DNA from: Burkholderiales bacterium
GTDB taxonomy: Bacteria; Pseudomonadota; Gammaproteobacteria; Burkholderiales; SG8-39
Length of the DNA: 64,000 nucleotides
Direction: 5' to 3'
NCBI GenBank assembly: GCA_014860445.1
Contig: JACZJT010000012.1
Span: 106,662-170,661, forward strand
In this document: piece by piece, positions 8,867-21,328 of the stretch
Numbering within the stretch: the stretch's first letter is position 1
How the letters are laid out: every line of letters begins with the position of its first letter
Position numbers and translations under genes: made by a program
Notes under the pieces: model-generated
Seen by the model: only the letters and a program-made list of their open reading frames with translations
Database searches by the model: none
What the model was told of the DNA's origin: nothing

Positions 8867-10084
8867 ATGGCCACAGCCGCAAAAGTAAAGATCAAGGAAT
8901 TTTCCTTCGCCTGGGAGGGAAAGGACAAGCAGGGCAAGGTGGTGAAGGGCGAGATGCGCGCCCAGGGCGAGGCCGTGGTCAATGCGACCCTGCGCCGCCA
9001 GGGCGTCCTGGTCACCAAGGTGAAGAAACAAAAGGCCGGCGGTGGCGGCAGTGTCACTGAAAAAGACGTCACGCTGTTCACCCGCCAGCTCGCCACGATG
9101 ATGAAAGCGGGCGTGCCCCTGTTGCAGTCTTTCGACATCGTCGGCAAGGGGCACAGCAATCCGGCGGTTGCGCGGCTGTTGATGGATATCAAGACCGATG
9201 TCGAGACCGGTTCCAGCCTGACCCAGGCGTTCCGCAAGTTCCCCCTGTATTTCGACCCCTTGTTCTGCAACCTGGTCGGCGCCGGCGAGCAGGCCGGTAT
9301 TCTCGAATCGCTGCTAGACCGACTGGCGACCTACAAGGAAAAAACTCAGGCGATCAAATCCAAGATCAAGTCGGCGCTGTTCTACCCCATTGCCATTATC
9401 GGTGTCGCATTCATCATCACCGCCGTCATCATGATTTTCGTGATTCCCGCGTTCAAGCAGGTATTCACCAGTTTTGGTGCGGACCTGCCTACGCCGACCC
9501 TGGTGGTCATGGCCATATCGGACAACTTCGTCAAATACTGGTACATCATCTTTCCGCTGATCTTCGGCAGCGTCTACGGCTTCATGTACGCGTGGAAGCG
9601 TTCGCTCGCAGTGCAGATTTTCATGGACAAACTCCTGCTCAGAGCGCCGGTGTTCGGCCACCTGATCCGTATTTCCACCATCGCGCGCTGGACGCGCACG
9701 CTCTCGACCATGTTTGCGGCCGGCGTGCCATTGGTGGAGGCGCTGGACTCGGTAGGCGGCGCTTCCGGCAACTATGTCTACCTGGTGGCGACCAAGCAGA
9801 TCCAGCAGGCGGTCAGCACCGGGTCCAGCCTGACCGTCGCGATGACGGACACGGCGGTATTCCCGAGCATGGTGATCCAGATGGTGCAAATCGGAGAGGA
9901 ATCCGGCGCGCTCGACGGCATGCTGTCCAAGGTCGCCGATTTTTTCGAGGCCGAGGTGGACGATGCCGTGGAAGCGCTGTCCAGCCTGATGGAACCGGTC
10001 ATCATGGTCGTGCTGGGCACGTTGATCGGCGGCATGGTTATCGCCATGTACCTGCCGATCTTCAAACTCGGCCAGGCTGTCTAG
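8867..10084 (+). CDS. pilC: Type IV pilus inner-membrane platform protein PilC
   Basis: 405 residues with two GspF/PilC domains: TLFTRQLATMMKAGVPLLQSFD near residue 70 and IARWTRTLSTMFAAGVPLVEALD near residue 270. Each is followed by a membrane hairpin, and a final hydrophobic segment is PVIMVVLGTLIGGMVIAMYLPIF. Family role: platform of the pilus assembly motor, contacting the PilB ATPase. The ribosome binding site GGAGG is well placed before ATG 8867. pilB, usually directly upstream, is absent; the CorC gene precedes instead. Confidence 0.96.
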   Translation: MATAAKVKIKEFSFAWEGKDKQGKVVKGEMRAQGEAVVNATLRRQGVLVTKVKKQKAGGGGSVTEKDVTLFTRQLATMMKAGVPLLQSFDIVGKGHSNPAVARLLMDIKTDVETGSSLTQAFRKFPLYFDPLFCNLVGAGEQAGILESLLDRLATYKEKTQAIKSKIKSALFYPIAIIGVAFIITAVIMIFVIPAFKQVFTSFGADLPTPTLVVMAISDNFVKYWYIIFPLIFGSVYGFMYAWKRSLAVQIFMDKLLLRAPVFGHLIRISTIARWTRTLSTMFAAGVPLVEALDSVGGASGNYVYLVATKQIQQAVSTGSSLTVAMTDTAVFPSMVIQMVQIGEESGALDGMLSKVADFFEAEVDDAVEALSSLMEPVIMVVLGTLIGGMVIAMYLPIFKLGQAV

Positions 10085-10163
10085 GGCGTACGGTGGCGAG
10101 AGCGGCAGCGAAGCGTCCGGTCCGCGAGCCCTTCTTCTTGCCGCACCTGCAACGCCCCGGCGC

Positions 10164-11021
10164 ATGGCGTCCCTAGGGCCCCTGGCCCATCCCGCTGTTT
10201 TCCCCTGGCTGTGCCTCGCCATGGGCCTGTGCGTCGGCTCGTTCCTGAACGTGGTGATCTATCGCCTGCCCAAAATCATGCAGCGCGACTGGGAGTGCCA
10301 GTGTGCCGAGTTGCGCGGCGAAAAACCGGTGGAGCAGGAAACATTCAATCTGGCGCGGCCGCGTTCACGGTGTCCGGCCTGCGCCAAACCGATCACGGTT
10401 CTGCAGAATATTCCGGTCGCGAGCTATCTCGCGCTCGGCGGCAAGTGCGCGGCCTGCAAGGCGCGCATCAGCCCGCGCTATCCGCTGGTCGAAACCTTGA
10501 CCGGGCTGGCGAGCGCCTATGCAGCATGGCATTTCGGATTCGGCCTTTCCGCGTTCGCGGCGATGGCGTTCATCTGGTGCATGATTGCGCTCGCGTTCAT
10601 CGATTTTGATACGCAGCTGTTGCCCGACGCGATCACGCTGCCGCTGCTTTGGGCGGGGCTCATGCTCAATCTTTCCGGCACCTTCGCGGACCTCGGCTCG
10701 GCGGTCGTCGGCGCGGCCGCCGGATATCTCTCGCTGTGGAGCGTGTATTGGGGATTTCGCATGCTCACCGGCAAGGAAGGCATGGGATTCGGTGACTTCA
10801 AGCTGCTTGCGGCGATCGGCGGCTGGCTCGGCTGGCAGATGCTGCCGCTGGTGGTGCTCGCCTCGTCTCTTGTCGGCGCGATCGTCGGAATCTCGCTCAT
10901 GCTGTTCGCGAAACACGGGCGCGACGTTCCGATTCCGTTCGGACCCTACCTCGCCGTGGCGGGCACGGTCGCACTGTTCTGGGGCAAGCCGCTGACTCAC
11001 GCCTATCTGAAGATGCTCTGA
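10164..11021 (+). CDS. pilD: Prepilin leader peptidase/N-methyltransferase PilD
   Basis: 285 residues. The N-terminus has the GSFLNVVIYRLP motif, followed by a cytoplasmic zinc loop with two CxxC pairs (RCPAC and KCAAC). The aspartyl protease motifs are FIDFDTQLLPD and GFGDFKLLAAIGGWLG. It cleaves and N-methylates type IV prepilins and type II pseudopilins at the inner membrane. It lies between pilC (80-bp gap) and coaE (1-bp gap). Confidence 0.96.
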   Translation: MASLGPLAHPAVFPWLCLAMGLCVGSFLNVVIYRLPKIMQRDWECQCAELRGEKPVEQETFNLARPRSRCPACAKPITVLQNIPVASYLALGGKCAACKARISPRYPLVETLTGLASAYAAWHFGFGLSAFAAMAFIWCMIALAFIDFDTQLLPDAITLPLLWAGLMLNLSGTFADLGSAVVGAAAGYLSLWSVYWGFRMLTGKEGMGFGDFKLLAAIGGWLGWQMLPLVVLASSLVGAIVGISLMLFAKHGRDVPIPFGPYLAVAGTVALFWGKPLTHAYLKML

Positions 11022-11022
11022 C

Positions 11023-11655
11023 ATGAGCGCTACGGTGACCAAGGCAGCACCTTATATCGTGGGGCTGACGGGCGGCATAGGCAGCGGGAAAAGCGCCGCG
11101 GCGAAGATATTCGAAGAACTTGGTGCAACTGTCGTCGATACCGACGCCATTGCGCACGCGCTCACCGGTCCGGATGGCGCGGCGATCGAGGCGATCAGGG
11201 CCGCATTCGGCACCGACTACATTTCTTCAGAGGGCGCGCTGGCGCGCGCGCGGATGCGCGAACTGGTCTTCGGTGACGCTGGAAAGAAGCGCCTGCTGGA
11301 GTCGATCCTGCATCCCCTGATCCGCGTACGTTCGACCGAACTTGCCCGGGCGGCACAGGGCCCTTACGTGATTCTGATGGTTCCGCTGCTGGTCGAGTCG
11401 GGCGACTACCGACGACGCTGCCAGCGCATCCTGGTTGTGGACTGCCCGGAGGAACTGCAGATCGAACGCGTCGTGGCGCGCAACGGGATGGCGGCCGACC
11501 AGGTGCGCGCCATCATCGCGACCCAGGCGACGCGCGAGGCGCGTCTCGCTGCGGCCGACGACGTGATCGACAACAGCCGCGACCGGGCGCAGCTGCGCCG
11601 CGACGTCGAGGCGCTGCACCTGCGCTATTTGCAATCTGCCACGGCGGTCGCGTGA
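11023..11655 (+). CDS. coaE: Dephospho-CoA kinase
   Basis: 210 residues with the P-loop GLTGGIGSGKSAAAKIF, the DTDAIAHALTGP substrate segment, HPLIRV and the LVVDCPEELQIERV region. It catalyses the last step of coenzyme A synthesis. It follows pilD by one base, the usual pilD-coaE arrangement in proteobacteria. Confidence 0.97.
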   Translation: MSATVTKAAPYIVGLTGGIGSGKSAAAKIFEELGATVVDTDAIAHALTGPDGAAIEAIRAAFGTDYISSEGALARARMRELVFGDAGKKRLLESILHPLIRVRSTELARAAQGPYVILMVPLLVESGDYRRRCQRILVVDCPEELQIERVVARNGMAADQVRAIIATQATREARLAAADDVIDNSRDRAQLRRDVEALHLRYLQSATAVA

Positions 11656-11725
11656 AGTTGTCAATCGCCGATGAATCGGTCAGAATCTCCCATACTGGCG
11701 TTGTCCTTGGACGATTGACACGATA

Positions 11726-12481
11726 GTGATCACTTACGAGTATCCCTTCAACGAGCGCATCCGCACGCTGCTGCGTCTGGAGGATCTGTTTGATCGCGCG
11801 CGTTTCTTTCTCGGACGACAGGATGCGCTGGATCACCACGCCGCACTGCTCACGCTGTTCGAGATACTCGAAGTCGCGGGGCGCGCCGACCTGAAATCGG
11901 ATTTGATGCAGGAACTGGAGCGACAGAAGCAGGTGCTGCTCTCCTTCCGGAACAATCCCGAAATCGCAGAGGACGTGCTGAATCAGGTCATATCGGATAT
12001 CGAGCAGGCGAGTTCGGCGCTATTCAACATGACCGGGAAAATCGGCCAGTATCTGCGCGAAAACGAATGGCTGATGTCGATCAAGCAGCGCACGGGAATT
12101 CCCGGCGGCGTTTGCGAGTTCGACCTGCCCTCGTATCACTACTGGCTGCATCGCGATTCCAGCTCGCGCGCGTTCGACCTGCACGGATGGATCAACCCGC
12201 TCTATCCCCTTCGGGACGCATCAGCCATCGTGCTGCGACTTTTGCGCGAAAGCGGCAAGCCATCGAAAATTGTCGCCCAGCAGGGGATCTACCAGCAGAT
12301 GCTCGGCGGCAGGGTGGTGCAAATGGTGGGAATCCGGCTGCCGAAGGACTCGGAATTCATTCCGGAAATCAGCGCGAACAAATACGCGCTCAACATCCGC
12401 TTCGCAATATTCGGCGACGACGTGCGCCCCCACACTAGCACGTCGAACGTGGAATTCGAACTCACCCTGTGTAATCTGTGA
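11726..12481 (+). CDS. zapD: Cell division protein ZapD
   Basis: 251 residues starting [22 protein letters not shown], the hallmark opening of the ZapD (YacF) family. Conserved stretches include [22 protein letters not shown], the [24 protein letters not shown] core and [27 protein letters not shown] (split here only by description). It cross-links FtsZ filaments at the Z-ring. The GTG start at 11726 is 70 bp after coaE. Its stop overlaps the yacG start as GTGA. Confidence 0.96.
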   Translation: MITYEYPFNERIRTLLRLEDLFDRARFFLGRQDALDHHAALLTLFEILEVAGRADLKSDLMQELERQKQVLLSFRNNPEIAEDVLNQVISDIEQASSALFNMTGKIGQYLRENEWLMSIKQRTGIPGGVCEFDLPSYHYWLHRDSSSRAFDLHGWINPLYPLRDASAIVLRLLRESGKPSKIVAQQGIYQQMLGGRVVQMVGIRLPKDSEFIPEISANKYALNIRFAIFGDDVRPHTSTSNVEFELTLCNL

Positions 12482-12693
12482 CCCAGAAAGTGCGCACGGT
12501 CAGCTGCCCGCGCTGCAGCGCCCCCGTGCGCTGGGGTGAGGAATCACCGTTTCGACCCTTCTGTTCGGAGCGCTGCAAAATGATCGACCTCGGCGCCTGG
12601 GCCAATGAGGAATACCGCGTCGCGGTAAAAGGAAACGACGAAGACCTGGATGCCCCGTCCGATGGATCGGAACCCGATCCGACCGACGTTTAA
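12478..12693 (+). CDS. yacG: DNA gyrase inhibitor YacG
   Basis: A 71-residue zinc-ribbon protein with CPRC near residue 8 and CSERC near residue 28, then the conserved [14 protein letters not shown] segment and an acidic tail. Homologues bind GyrB and inhibit gyrase. GTG start inside the zapD stop (GTGA), so translation is coupled. Confidence 0.95.
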   Translation: MTQKVRTVSCPRCSAPVRWGEESPFRPFCSERCKMIDLGAWANEEYRVAVKGNDEDLDAPSDGSEPDPTDV

Positions 12694-12726
12694 GAACGCG
12701 AGTCTCCGGTCTTCAGCAACACTACG

Positions 12727-13674
12727 CTAGCTGTGCACCTGCCAGCTGCCGCGCAGCATGGCGATCCCGTGTGCGCCGTGGCGCCACGCGGTTTCCATGT
12801 GTTCAGGCGCCATCCCGCCCAGCGCGAACACCGGCAATGCCGTTCCCTGCGTCGCCGCCGCGAAACCTTCCCAACCCAATGGCTGCGCGTCCGGATGCGT
12901 AGGCGTGGCGCCAACGGGACCTAGCACTGCAAAATCGATCCCGAAGTGGACTGCGCGCTCGAGATCCGCCGCACTGTGGCAGGACGCTGCGCACCAATCC
13001 AGCTCGGGGCGCTGCTCCAGGCAGGACAGTTGCGCCGAGGTCAGATGCACGCCGTCTGCGCCGAGGCGCCGCGCCAGCGCAATGTCGGCGTTGATCAGCA
13101 CTTTCGCACCGCAAGCCCGCGCTTTTTCGATGACGGCGGCGGCGAAGCGGTTCAGATCAGAAGCTTGCATGTTTTTTTCGCGCACCTGGATCAAGCCCAG
13201 TCCGCGCGCCAGAGCCTGATCGAGCAAATTCAATTGCGCCTCGATCCCGATTTCGCCCGCGCGCGTAATGGCGTACTCGGATGGAAGTTGCAGGGCGCGC
13301 ATTACCGGACCATTGGCCGGCAGCAGCGGCGCCACGGCCAGCGCCGACACATGCTGCCACGAGAGTTGCTGCGTCTCCCTGCCGTGCGCTTCCCCGCGCC
13401 AGGCACGCACCCGGAAAAAATTGAGCCGCACATTGGCGTGAGGATATGCGTAGGTACGCACGATCCAGGGATAGGCGCGCTCGACGTCAATACCGAGTTC
13501 TTCGTGCAACTCGCGCGCCAGCGCCAAAGCCAGCGGCTCTCCCGGCTCGACTTTTCCGCCGGGGAACTCCCAGTAGCCGGCGTAGGCCTTTCCCTCGGGA
13601 CGTTGCGCTAACAGGAAACACCCATCCGGCCGCTCGATCACCGCCGCGACCACTTCGACTGCGGCTGTATTCAA
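12727..13674 (-). CDS. Nudix (MutT) hydrolase fused to a thiamine-phosphate-synthase-like (ThiE) domain
   Basis: A 315-residue two-domain protein. Residues 1-130 form a MutT-like Nudix domain with a full Nudix box (GKVEPGE...ARELHEELGI) and are expected to hydrolyse oxidised nucleotides such as 8-oxo-dGTP. Residues 140-315 resemble ThiE/TenI barrels (LIQVREKNM, KVLINADIALA, DGVHLTSAQL, VLGPVGATPTHP, VFALGGM); TenI-like activity is more likely than true ThiE. The start was set at TTG 13674, which overlaps the stop of the upstream ATPase (TTGA) and begins just before the conserved AAVEVVAAVI strand. Confidence 0.9.
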   Translation of the reverse strand: MNTAAVEVVAAVIERPDGCFLLAQRPEGKAYAGYWEFPGGKVEPGEPLALALARELHEELGIDVERAYPWIVRTYAYPHANVRLNFFRVRAWRGEAHGRETQQLSWQHVSALAVAPLLPANGPVMRALQLPSEYAITRAGEIGIEAQLNLLDQALARGLGLIQVREKNMQASDLNRFAAAVIEKARACGAKVLINADIALARRLGADGVHLTSAQLSCLEQRPELDWCAASCHSAADLERAVHFGIDFAVLGPVGATPTHPDAQPLGWEGFAAATQGTALPVFALGGMAPEHMETAWRHGAHGIAMLRGSWQVHS

Positions 13675-14561
13675 GCTCGCCTGGTGCGCGGGGCGGCCGC
13701 CGCGCGCAGCCGGCCCGAAACATCGCGCGCGAATTGCCAGGCGACCCGCCCCGAACGCGAACCGCGCGAAAGCGCCCATTGCAGCGCCTCCTCGTGCGTG
13801 GCTGCTATCTCCCGCTGCGTACAACCCAGCTCCGCCAGCCAGTGCCCGACGATCGCCAGATAGTCGTCCTGATCAAACGGATAGAACGACACCCACAGGC
13901 CGAAGCGCTCGGACAGGGAAATTTTCTCCTCCGATGTCTCGCCCGGATGGATTTCCTCGCCCACGTGCTTGTACTCGAGATTTTCCTGCATGTATTCGGG
14001 CATCAGGTGACGCCGGTTGGAAGTGGCATAAATCAGCACGTTTTCCGACGTCGCCGCGATCGAGCCGTCGAGCACCACCTTGAGCGCCTTGTATCCCGCC
14101 TCCGCGGCCTCGAAGGACAGGTCGTCGCAGAATATGATGTAGCGCTCGGGGCGAGCGGAGATCTGATCGACAATATCGGGCAAATCGATCAGATCCTGCT
14201 TATCCACCTCGATCAGGCGCAGTCCCTGGCGGTGAAATTTGTTCAGCACCGCTTTAACCAGTGAAGATTTGCCGGTGCCGCGCGCGCCCGTCAGCAGCAC
14301 ATTGTTGGCCGGAAGCCCGGCCGCGAATTGCCGCGTGTTCAGTTCGATCAGGTGCTTTTGCCGGTCGACCCCGCGCAAATCGGAAAGCCGGATCTTGTGC
14401 GGATGGGTGACCGGCTGCAAATGGCCGCGGCCGCCCGCTTTGCGCCAGCGATAGGCAATGCTCGCGTTCCAGTCCACCGGCGGCTGCACCTGCGGCAACA
14501 ACAACTCGAGACGCGCAACCAGCGCTTCCGCACGCTCCAGAAATTTGGATAGTTCACTCAT
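13671..14561 (-). CDS. DUF815 family AAA+ ATPase
   Basis: 296 residues with Walker A LLTGARGTGKSSLVKA, Walker B YIIFCDDLSFE, sensor region LIYATSNRRHL and a conserved C-terminal part (FGLWVSFYPFDQDDYLAIV). DUF815 proteins are predicted ATPases of unknown cellular role, and the neighbourhood with the Nudix-ThiE gene and argJ recurs in betaproteobacteria (family knowledge). The start is ATG 14561 (MSELSKFLERAE); ATG at 14615 would run into argJ. It ends by overlapping the Nudix start. Confidence 0.88.
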   Translation of the reverse strand: MSELSKFLERAEALVARLELLLPQVQPPVDWNASIAYRWRKAGGRGHLQPVTHPHKIRLSDLRGVDRQKHLIELNTRQFAAGLPANNVLLTGARGTGKSSLVKAVLNKFHRQGLRLIEVDKQDLIDLPDIVDQISARPERYIIFCDDLSFEAAEAGYKALKVVLDGSIAATSENVLIYATSNRRHLMPEYMQENLEYKHVGEEIHPGETSEEKISLSERFGLWVSFYPFDQDDYLAIVGHWLAELGCTQREIAATHEEALQWALSRGSRSGRVAWQFARDVSGRLRAAAAPRTRRA

Positions 14562-14577
14562 ACCGATCGCCTGTTGA

Positions 14578-15807
14578 TCAACTGCGGTAATCCGCGTTGA
14601 TGGAGACGTAGTCATGCGACAGATCGCAGGTCCACACCGTGGTTTGCGCCGAACCGCGACCGAGTTCCACCCGCACGGTGATTTCGCTTTGTTGCATCAC
14701 GCGCTTGCCGTCCTCTTCGCGGTAGGCCGGATCGATCCCGCCGTCCCTTGCGACCAGCACATCGCCCAGGTGCAGGCGTACGCCGTCGACGTCGAGGTCG
14801 GGAATGCCCGCATAACCGATCGCGCAAAGCAGCCGCCCCAGGTTCGGGTCGGAAGCAAAGAACGCTGTCTTGACCAGGGGCGAATGCGCGATGGCATATG
14901 CGACTTTGCTGCATTCCTGCTCGTTCTTGCCCCCCTCGACATGCACGGTAATGAACTTGGTTGCACCTTCACCGTCCCGAATGATCGCCTGGGCCAGCCA
15001 GATCGCTACCTCAGTCACAGCCTGGGCGAGCGCAGCGAAATCCGGATGCCCCTCGCCGGAGATGGTTTGCGTCCCCGCGGCGCCGGTCGCGATCAACATG
15101 AATGAATCGTTGGTCGAGGTATCGCCATCCACCGTAATGCGATTGAACGAACGCGCTGTCGCAAGCGCGAGCACCTGCCGCAAGGCTTCCTGGCTCAGCG
15201 CGGCATCAGTGGCGATAAATCCCAGCATGGTCGCCATATTAGGATGGATCATGCCCGCGCCCTTCGCGATCCCCGTCACGATCACGGGCTTACCGCCCAG
15301 GCTCAGCCTGCGCGAGCAGGCCTTGGGTACGGTGTCGGTGGTCATGATCGCCGCCGCAGCGGTTCCCCAGTTGTCCTCGCGGCAATCGGCAAGGGCGCGC
15401 GGCAGCGCGGCCACAATGCGATCCGCAGGCAGCGGCTCCATGATTACGCCGGTGGAAAACGGCAGGATTTGCACGCTGTCACAACCGATGGCCGCCGCAA
15501 GTTCGACACAGGTCCGCCGAGCGCGGGCCAGACCGTCTTCGCCGGTGCCCGCGTTCGCATTGCCGGTGTTCACCAGCAAGGCTCGCACTGGTTTGGCGAG
15601 AGCCAGATGTTCCTTGCACAGAATTACCGGCGCGGCGCAATAGCGATTCTGAGTGAACACGCCGGCGACGCTCGTTCCTTCGGCAAGGCGTATCACCAGC
15701 AGGTCGCGGCGATGCGCCTTGCGCACGCCGGCCTCGGCGACGCCAAGCGTAACGCCTTTTACCGGCAGCAGATCTTCCGGTCTGGGCGGAGCGAGATTCA
15801 CAGGCAT
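14578..15807 (-). CDS. argJ: Bifunctional glutamate N-acetyltransferase / amino-acid acetyltransferase
   Basis: 409 residues starting [22 protein letters not shown]. The autoproteolytic site that makes alpha and beta chains is visible as [13 protein letters not shown], with the catalytic Thr of the ATM triplet. Other conserved parts are [21 protein letters not shown] and [14 protein letters not shown]. ArgJ transfers acetyl from acetylornithine to glutamate, recycling the acetyl group. It follows secA by 98 bp that can fold into alternative hairpins. Confidence 0.96.
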   Translation of the reverse strand: MPVNLAPPRPEDLLPVKGVTLGVAEAGVRKAHRRDLLVIRLAEGTSVAGVFTQNRYCAAPVILCKEHLALAKPVRALLVNTGNANAGTGEDGLARARRTCVELAAAIGCDSVQILPFSTGVIMEPLPADRIVAALPRALADCREDNWGTAAAAIMTTDTVPKACSRRLSLGGKPVIVTGIAKGAGMIHPNMATMLGFIATDAALSQEALRQVLALATARSFNRITVDGDTSTNDSFMLIATGAAGTQTISGEGHPDFAALAQAVTEVAIWLAQAIIRDGEGATKFITVHVEGGKNEQECSKVAYAIAHSPLVKTAFFASDPNLGRLLCAIGYAGIPDLDVDGVRLHLGDVLVARDGGIDPAYREEDGKRVMQQSEITVRVELGRGSAQTTVWTCDLSHDYVSINADYRS

Positions 15808-15831
15808 GGCTGCCCCCGGTCTAAAAGTGTA

Positions 15832-15899
15832 TTGCGATATGAGGGGATGCCTACCCTCATACTCCCTGATGTCACGGCGTTGCAAATCTCATATTGCAA
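15832..15899 (-). promoter_or_regulatory. Mutually exclusive hairpins in the secA-argJ leader
   Basis: In minus-strand RNA order there are three segments: A TTGCAATATGAG (15888-15899), B TATGAGGG (15854-15861) and C CCCTCATATCGCAA (15832-15845). C can pair with A (11 of 12 positions) or with B (8 of 8), so two structures compete. This resembles an attenuator or anti-structure switch ahead of argJ. There is no long U-tract and no known riboswitch core, so function is inferred. The B/C hairpin also belongs to a small family of intergenic palindromes in this window. Confidence 0.45.
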
Positions 15900-15905
15900 C
15901 AGGTT

Positions 15906-18629
<2,724 letters not shown>

Positions 18630-18790
18630 TAACGGGTATCGAGGGGGAGCATCGGAACGGAAGGATTGATTTTAACATGCCCGCCCGCGCCGAAACGGCC
18701 GGAACGCCACCCAGTATCGATGACGGCACTTGCTGTGCTCGCCCGCCTGCCCCGGTCAAGCAAGCGAATCAGCAATTCTGAAACCGACGC

Positions 18791-19732
18791 TTATTTTAAT
18801 TTTAGTTCGGCCGCCGAAACCTTGAGGAAACGGTTCGGGTTCTGGGCAACACCCTTATAGCGCACTTCGAAATGCACGTGCGGCCCGGTGGAACGTCCGG
18901 TGGATCCGGACTCGGCGACTACCGCACCACGCTGCACCAGGTCGCCGGCTTTGACCAGAAGTTTCGAAGCGTGGGCGTAACGGGTAATAAAGTCGTTGCC
19001 GTGATCGATGTCGACCATGTATCCATACTGCGGGTGGAACTTCGCGACCACCACCAGGCCCGCGGCAGCTGCGTGGATGGGCGTACCCGTGTCGACCAGA
19101 AAATCAATGCCCTCGTGCATGGCGTTCTGCCCGGTTATCGGGTCAATGCGCCAGCCGAAACTGGACGCGTTCCAATCCACATCAACCGGCTTGACCGTCG
19201 GCATGAGCTTCTTCTTGATTCTGGCGTCGAACAGCCTGTTTTCGAGTATGCCCAGATAGTCGTAGCGGTTTTCCATGTGCTTGGAGAGCGCGTCGAGCTG
19301 CCCGCTCAGATCGACCATCGACAGATCCTGCGCAGGCATGCTCGAGGGCAGCGCGCCGCCGCGCCCGGGTGGCGCGTTCAAGCGAAATTCCTGTGGTTTG
19401 ATGCCGGCCAGCGCCGAGAGGCGTTCGCCCAGCGCATCCAGGCGCACGAGCTGGGCCTGCATCTGCCCCACCCGCACCGCCATCGCGTTCAGATTCTCGC
19501 GCATGAATTCTTTGGCATTCCGGGCCTGCTGCTCCTGCGCCGAAAGGAGCAACTCCTGCACCATCGGCAACTTGATCTCAATGGCGTGACGGAAGACCAG
19601 ATAGAACATGGAACTGGACAGTGCCAGGACCGAGGCCGCCAACAGCACCATCCCCATTAACAGATGGCGCTTGCCCAGCGAAATCGACTTAGCCGTTGCC
19701 AGCCGGTTCGATACGAGAATAATATGCACCAT
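18791..19732 (-). CDS. M23 family murein peptidase, membrane anchored
   Basis: 313 residues: a short cytoplasmic tail, one membrane anchor (residues 24-47, LLMGMVLLAASVLALSSSMF), a coiled-coil-like region to about 170, then a LytM/M23 domain with the zinc motifs HEGID and GPHVHFEV. It is a likely periplasmic peptidoglycan endopeptidase or an amidase activator. It lies upstream of secA and diverges from the DciA-like gene with 20 bp between start codons, an arrangement also common near lpxC-secA in related genomes (family knowledge). Confidence 0.9.
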   Translation of the reverse strand: MVHIILVSNRLATAKSISLGKRHLLMGMVLLAASVLALSSSMFYLVFRHAIEIKLPMVQELLLSAQEQQARNAKEFMRENLNAMAVRVGQMQAQLVRLDALGERLSALAGIKPQEFRLNAPPGRGGALPSSMPAQDLSMVDLSGQLDALSKHMENRYDYLGILENRLFDARIKKKLMPTVKPVDVDWNASSFGWRIDPITGQNAMHEGIDFLVDTGTPIHAAAAGLVVVAKFHPQYGYMVDIDHGNDFITRYAHASKLLVKAGDLVQRGAVVAESGSTGRSTGPHVHFEVRYKGVAQNPNRFLKVSAAELKLK

Positions 19733-19752
19733 CTACTCCGAGAGACAGCTCC

Positions 19753-20247
19753 ATGCATTCCAAGAATCTTCGTGCCTACCTGGATTCGGCGGTCGGTATT
19801 GCGGGCTTGTTACCCCAGGCGGAACGACTAATCGAGTTGCGGCGCATTTACAGCAAACTGGTGCCGCAGCAGTTGTTGCGATCTTCGTCGATCGTCAACT
19901 ACAGGCAAGGGACTGTCGTTATCTTCGCCGATAACAACGCTATTGCAGCCAAGCTTCGGTTGCTAAGCCCCCGATTAGTCAACGATTTTTCTAAATCTGG
20001 AGCGGAGGTTACCGGAATTCGTCTGGAAGTGCAACCCCGACCGTCCCCGGTCAAAGAGTTGGCGGCCAAGCACGCCAGACTCGGTCAGGCAGGCGCCGAA
20101 AGCCTGGATACGCTAGCCAAGCGCTTGCCGGACTCCCGACTGAAGCAAGCGCTCGCAAGCCTGGCGAAACGGGGTGAATCCGAAGCGGGAGAGCCCAAGC
20201 CCGCCCGCATCGATCCGGTTCAGGAAGGAACGTACAAATTGAAGTGA
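19753..20247 (+). CDS. DUF721 / DciA-like protein
   Basis: 164 residues. The N-terminal part to about 100 has the DUF721 pattern (LIELRRIYSKLVPQQLL, GTVVIFADNNAIAAKLRLLSPRLVNDF). DciA members of this family load the replicative helicase DnaB in bacteria lacking DnaC; that role here is inferred. The C-terminal half is basic and probably flexible. It is divergent from the M23 gene and convergent with lpxC (67-bp gap). Confidence 0.75.
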   Translation: MHSKNLRAYLDSAVGIAGLLPQAERLIELRRIYSKLVPQQLLRSSSIVNYRQGTVVIFADNNAIAAKLRLLSPRLVNDFSKSGAEVTGIRLEVQPRPSPVKELAAKHARLGQAGAESLDTLAKRLPDSRLKQALASLAKRGESEAGEPKPARIDPVQEGTYKLK

Positions 20248-20314
20248 GCGCTTGTTTGCCTTGACTAGCGCTTGCAGGAACTCGTCCTGGTCGATTGGCG
20301 CCAGTTTCAGCGAT

Positions 20315-21229
20315 TCAGGCGGCCTGGGCGAGGAAGCGCGTAAGCCCGGCCGGCGCGTCTTCAACCCGATCGAAGCTGACGTATTCCCAGGCATCGCTAT
20401 CCGCCATCGTCGCGCGCAGTAAGGCATTATTCAGGCCGTGTCCGGACTTGTGCGCTGAAAACGCGCCGATCAGGGGATGGCCCAGCAGGTACAGGTCGCC
20501 GATGGCATCCAGTATTTTGTGTTTCACGAACTCGTCGGCGTAACGCAGTCCGTCGGAATTCAGCACCCGGTATTCGTCCATCACGACTGCGTTTTCCAGG
20601 CTGCCCCCCATGGCCAGGCCGCTGGCGCGCAGGCTTTCGACATCCTGCATGAATCCAAAGGTCCGCGCCCGCGCCACTTCCTTGACATACGACGTCTCGG
20701 CGAAATCAACGACCACTTTCTGGCTGGACTTGTCGAACACGGGATGGTTGAAGACTATTGAGAAACTCAGCTTGAAACCGGCATACGGCTCGAAGCGCGC
20801 CCATTTGTCGCCGTCCCTGACCTCGACGGACTTCCTGACGCGAATAAAGCGCTTGGCAACGGGTTGCTCGACGATGCCCGCCGACTGCAGCAGGAACACA
20901 AAAGGCGAGGCGCTGCCGTCCATGATAGGCACTTCCGCGCCGGTGAGATCGACATAGGCGTTGTCCACACCCAGCCCGGCCAGCGCCGACATCAGATGCT
21001 CGACCGTCGCAATCTTGGTACCGCCTTCTTCCAGCGTGCTGCACAGGCGCGTGTCGCCAACCTTGTAGGCGCCGGCACGCACGTCTGCAGGTTGGGGGAG
21101 ATCCAGCCGCCGGAACACGATGCCCGTATTGGGCTGTGCCGGACGCAGCGTCAGTTCCACCTTCTCGCCCGAATGCAGTCCCACGCCGGTCGCGCGAACG
21201 ACGGATTTGAGGGTACGCTGCTTCAACAT
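20315..21229 (-). CDS. lpxC: UDP-3-O-acyl-N-acetylglucosamine deacetylase
   Basis: 304 residues starting [21 protein letters not shown]. It is the committed step of lipid A synthesis. Zinc-binding and catalytic motifs are visible: the first His in [13 protein letters not shown], then [19 protein letters not shown] (HKxxD), and a Glu in the [10 protein letters not shown] region. Last gene of the dcw block, separated from ftsZ by 99 bp holding a strong hairpin, so it may also have its own expression control. Confidence 0.98.
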   Translation of the reverse strand: MLKQRTLKSVVRATGVGLHSGEKVELTLRPAQPNTGIVFRRLDLPQPADVRAGAYKVGDTRLCSTLEEGGTKIATVEHLMSALAGLGVDNAYVDLTGAEVPIMDGSASPFVFLLQSAGIVEQPVAKRFIRVRKSVEVRDGDKWARFEPYAGFKLSFSIVFNHPVFDKSSQKVVVDFAETSYVKEVARARTFGFMQDVESLRASGLAMGGSLENAVVMDEYRVLNSDGLRYADEFVKHKILDAIGDLYLLGHPLIGAFSAHKSGHGLNNALLRATMADSDAWEYVSFDRVEDAPAGLTRFLAQAA

Positions 21230-21282
21230 GATGAATACGATCTTGCCTGATTTGCGATGCGCGATTTTAACATACGCACAAA

Positions 21283-21312
21283 GCCGGCCGCGCGACCCGG
21301 AGCGCGGCCGGC
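21283..21312 (-). terminator. GC-rich hairpin between ftsZ and lpxC
   Basis: A perfect 11-bp inverted repeat GCCGGCCGCGC / GCGCGGCCGGC (21283-21293 and 21302-21312) with an 8-nt loop. On the minus strand it is followed by TTTGTG, a weak U-run. It could be a partial terminator that lowers lpxC readthrough or an mRNA-stabilising structure for ftsZ. Confidence 0.6.
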
Positions 21313-21328
21313 ATGTGTACGGTAGGGC

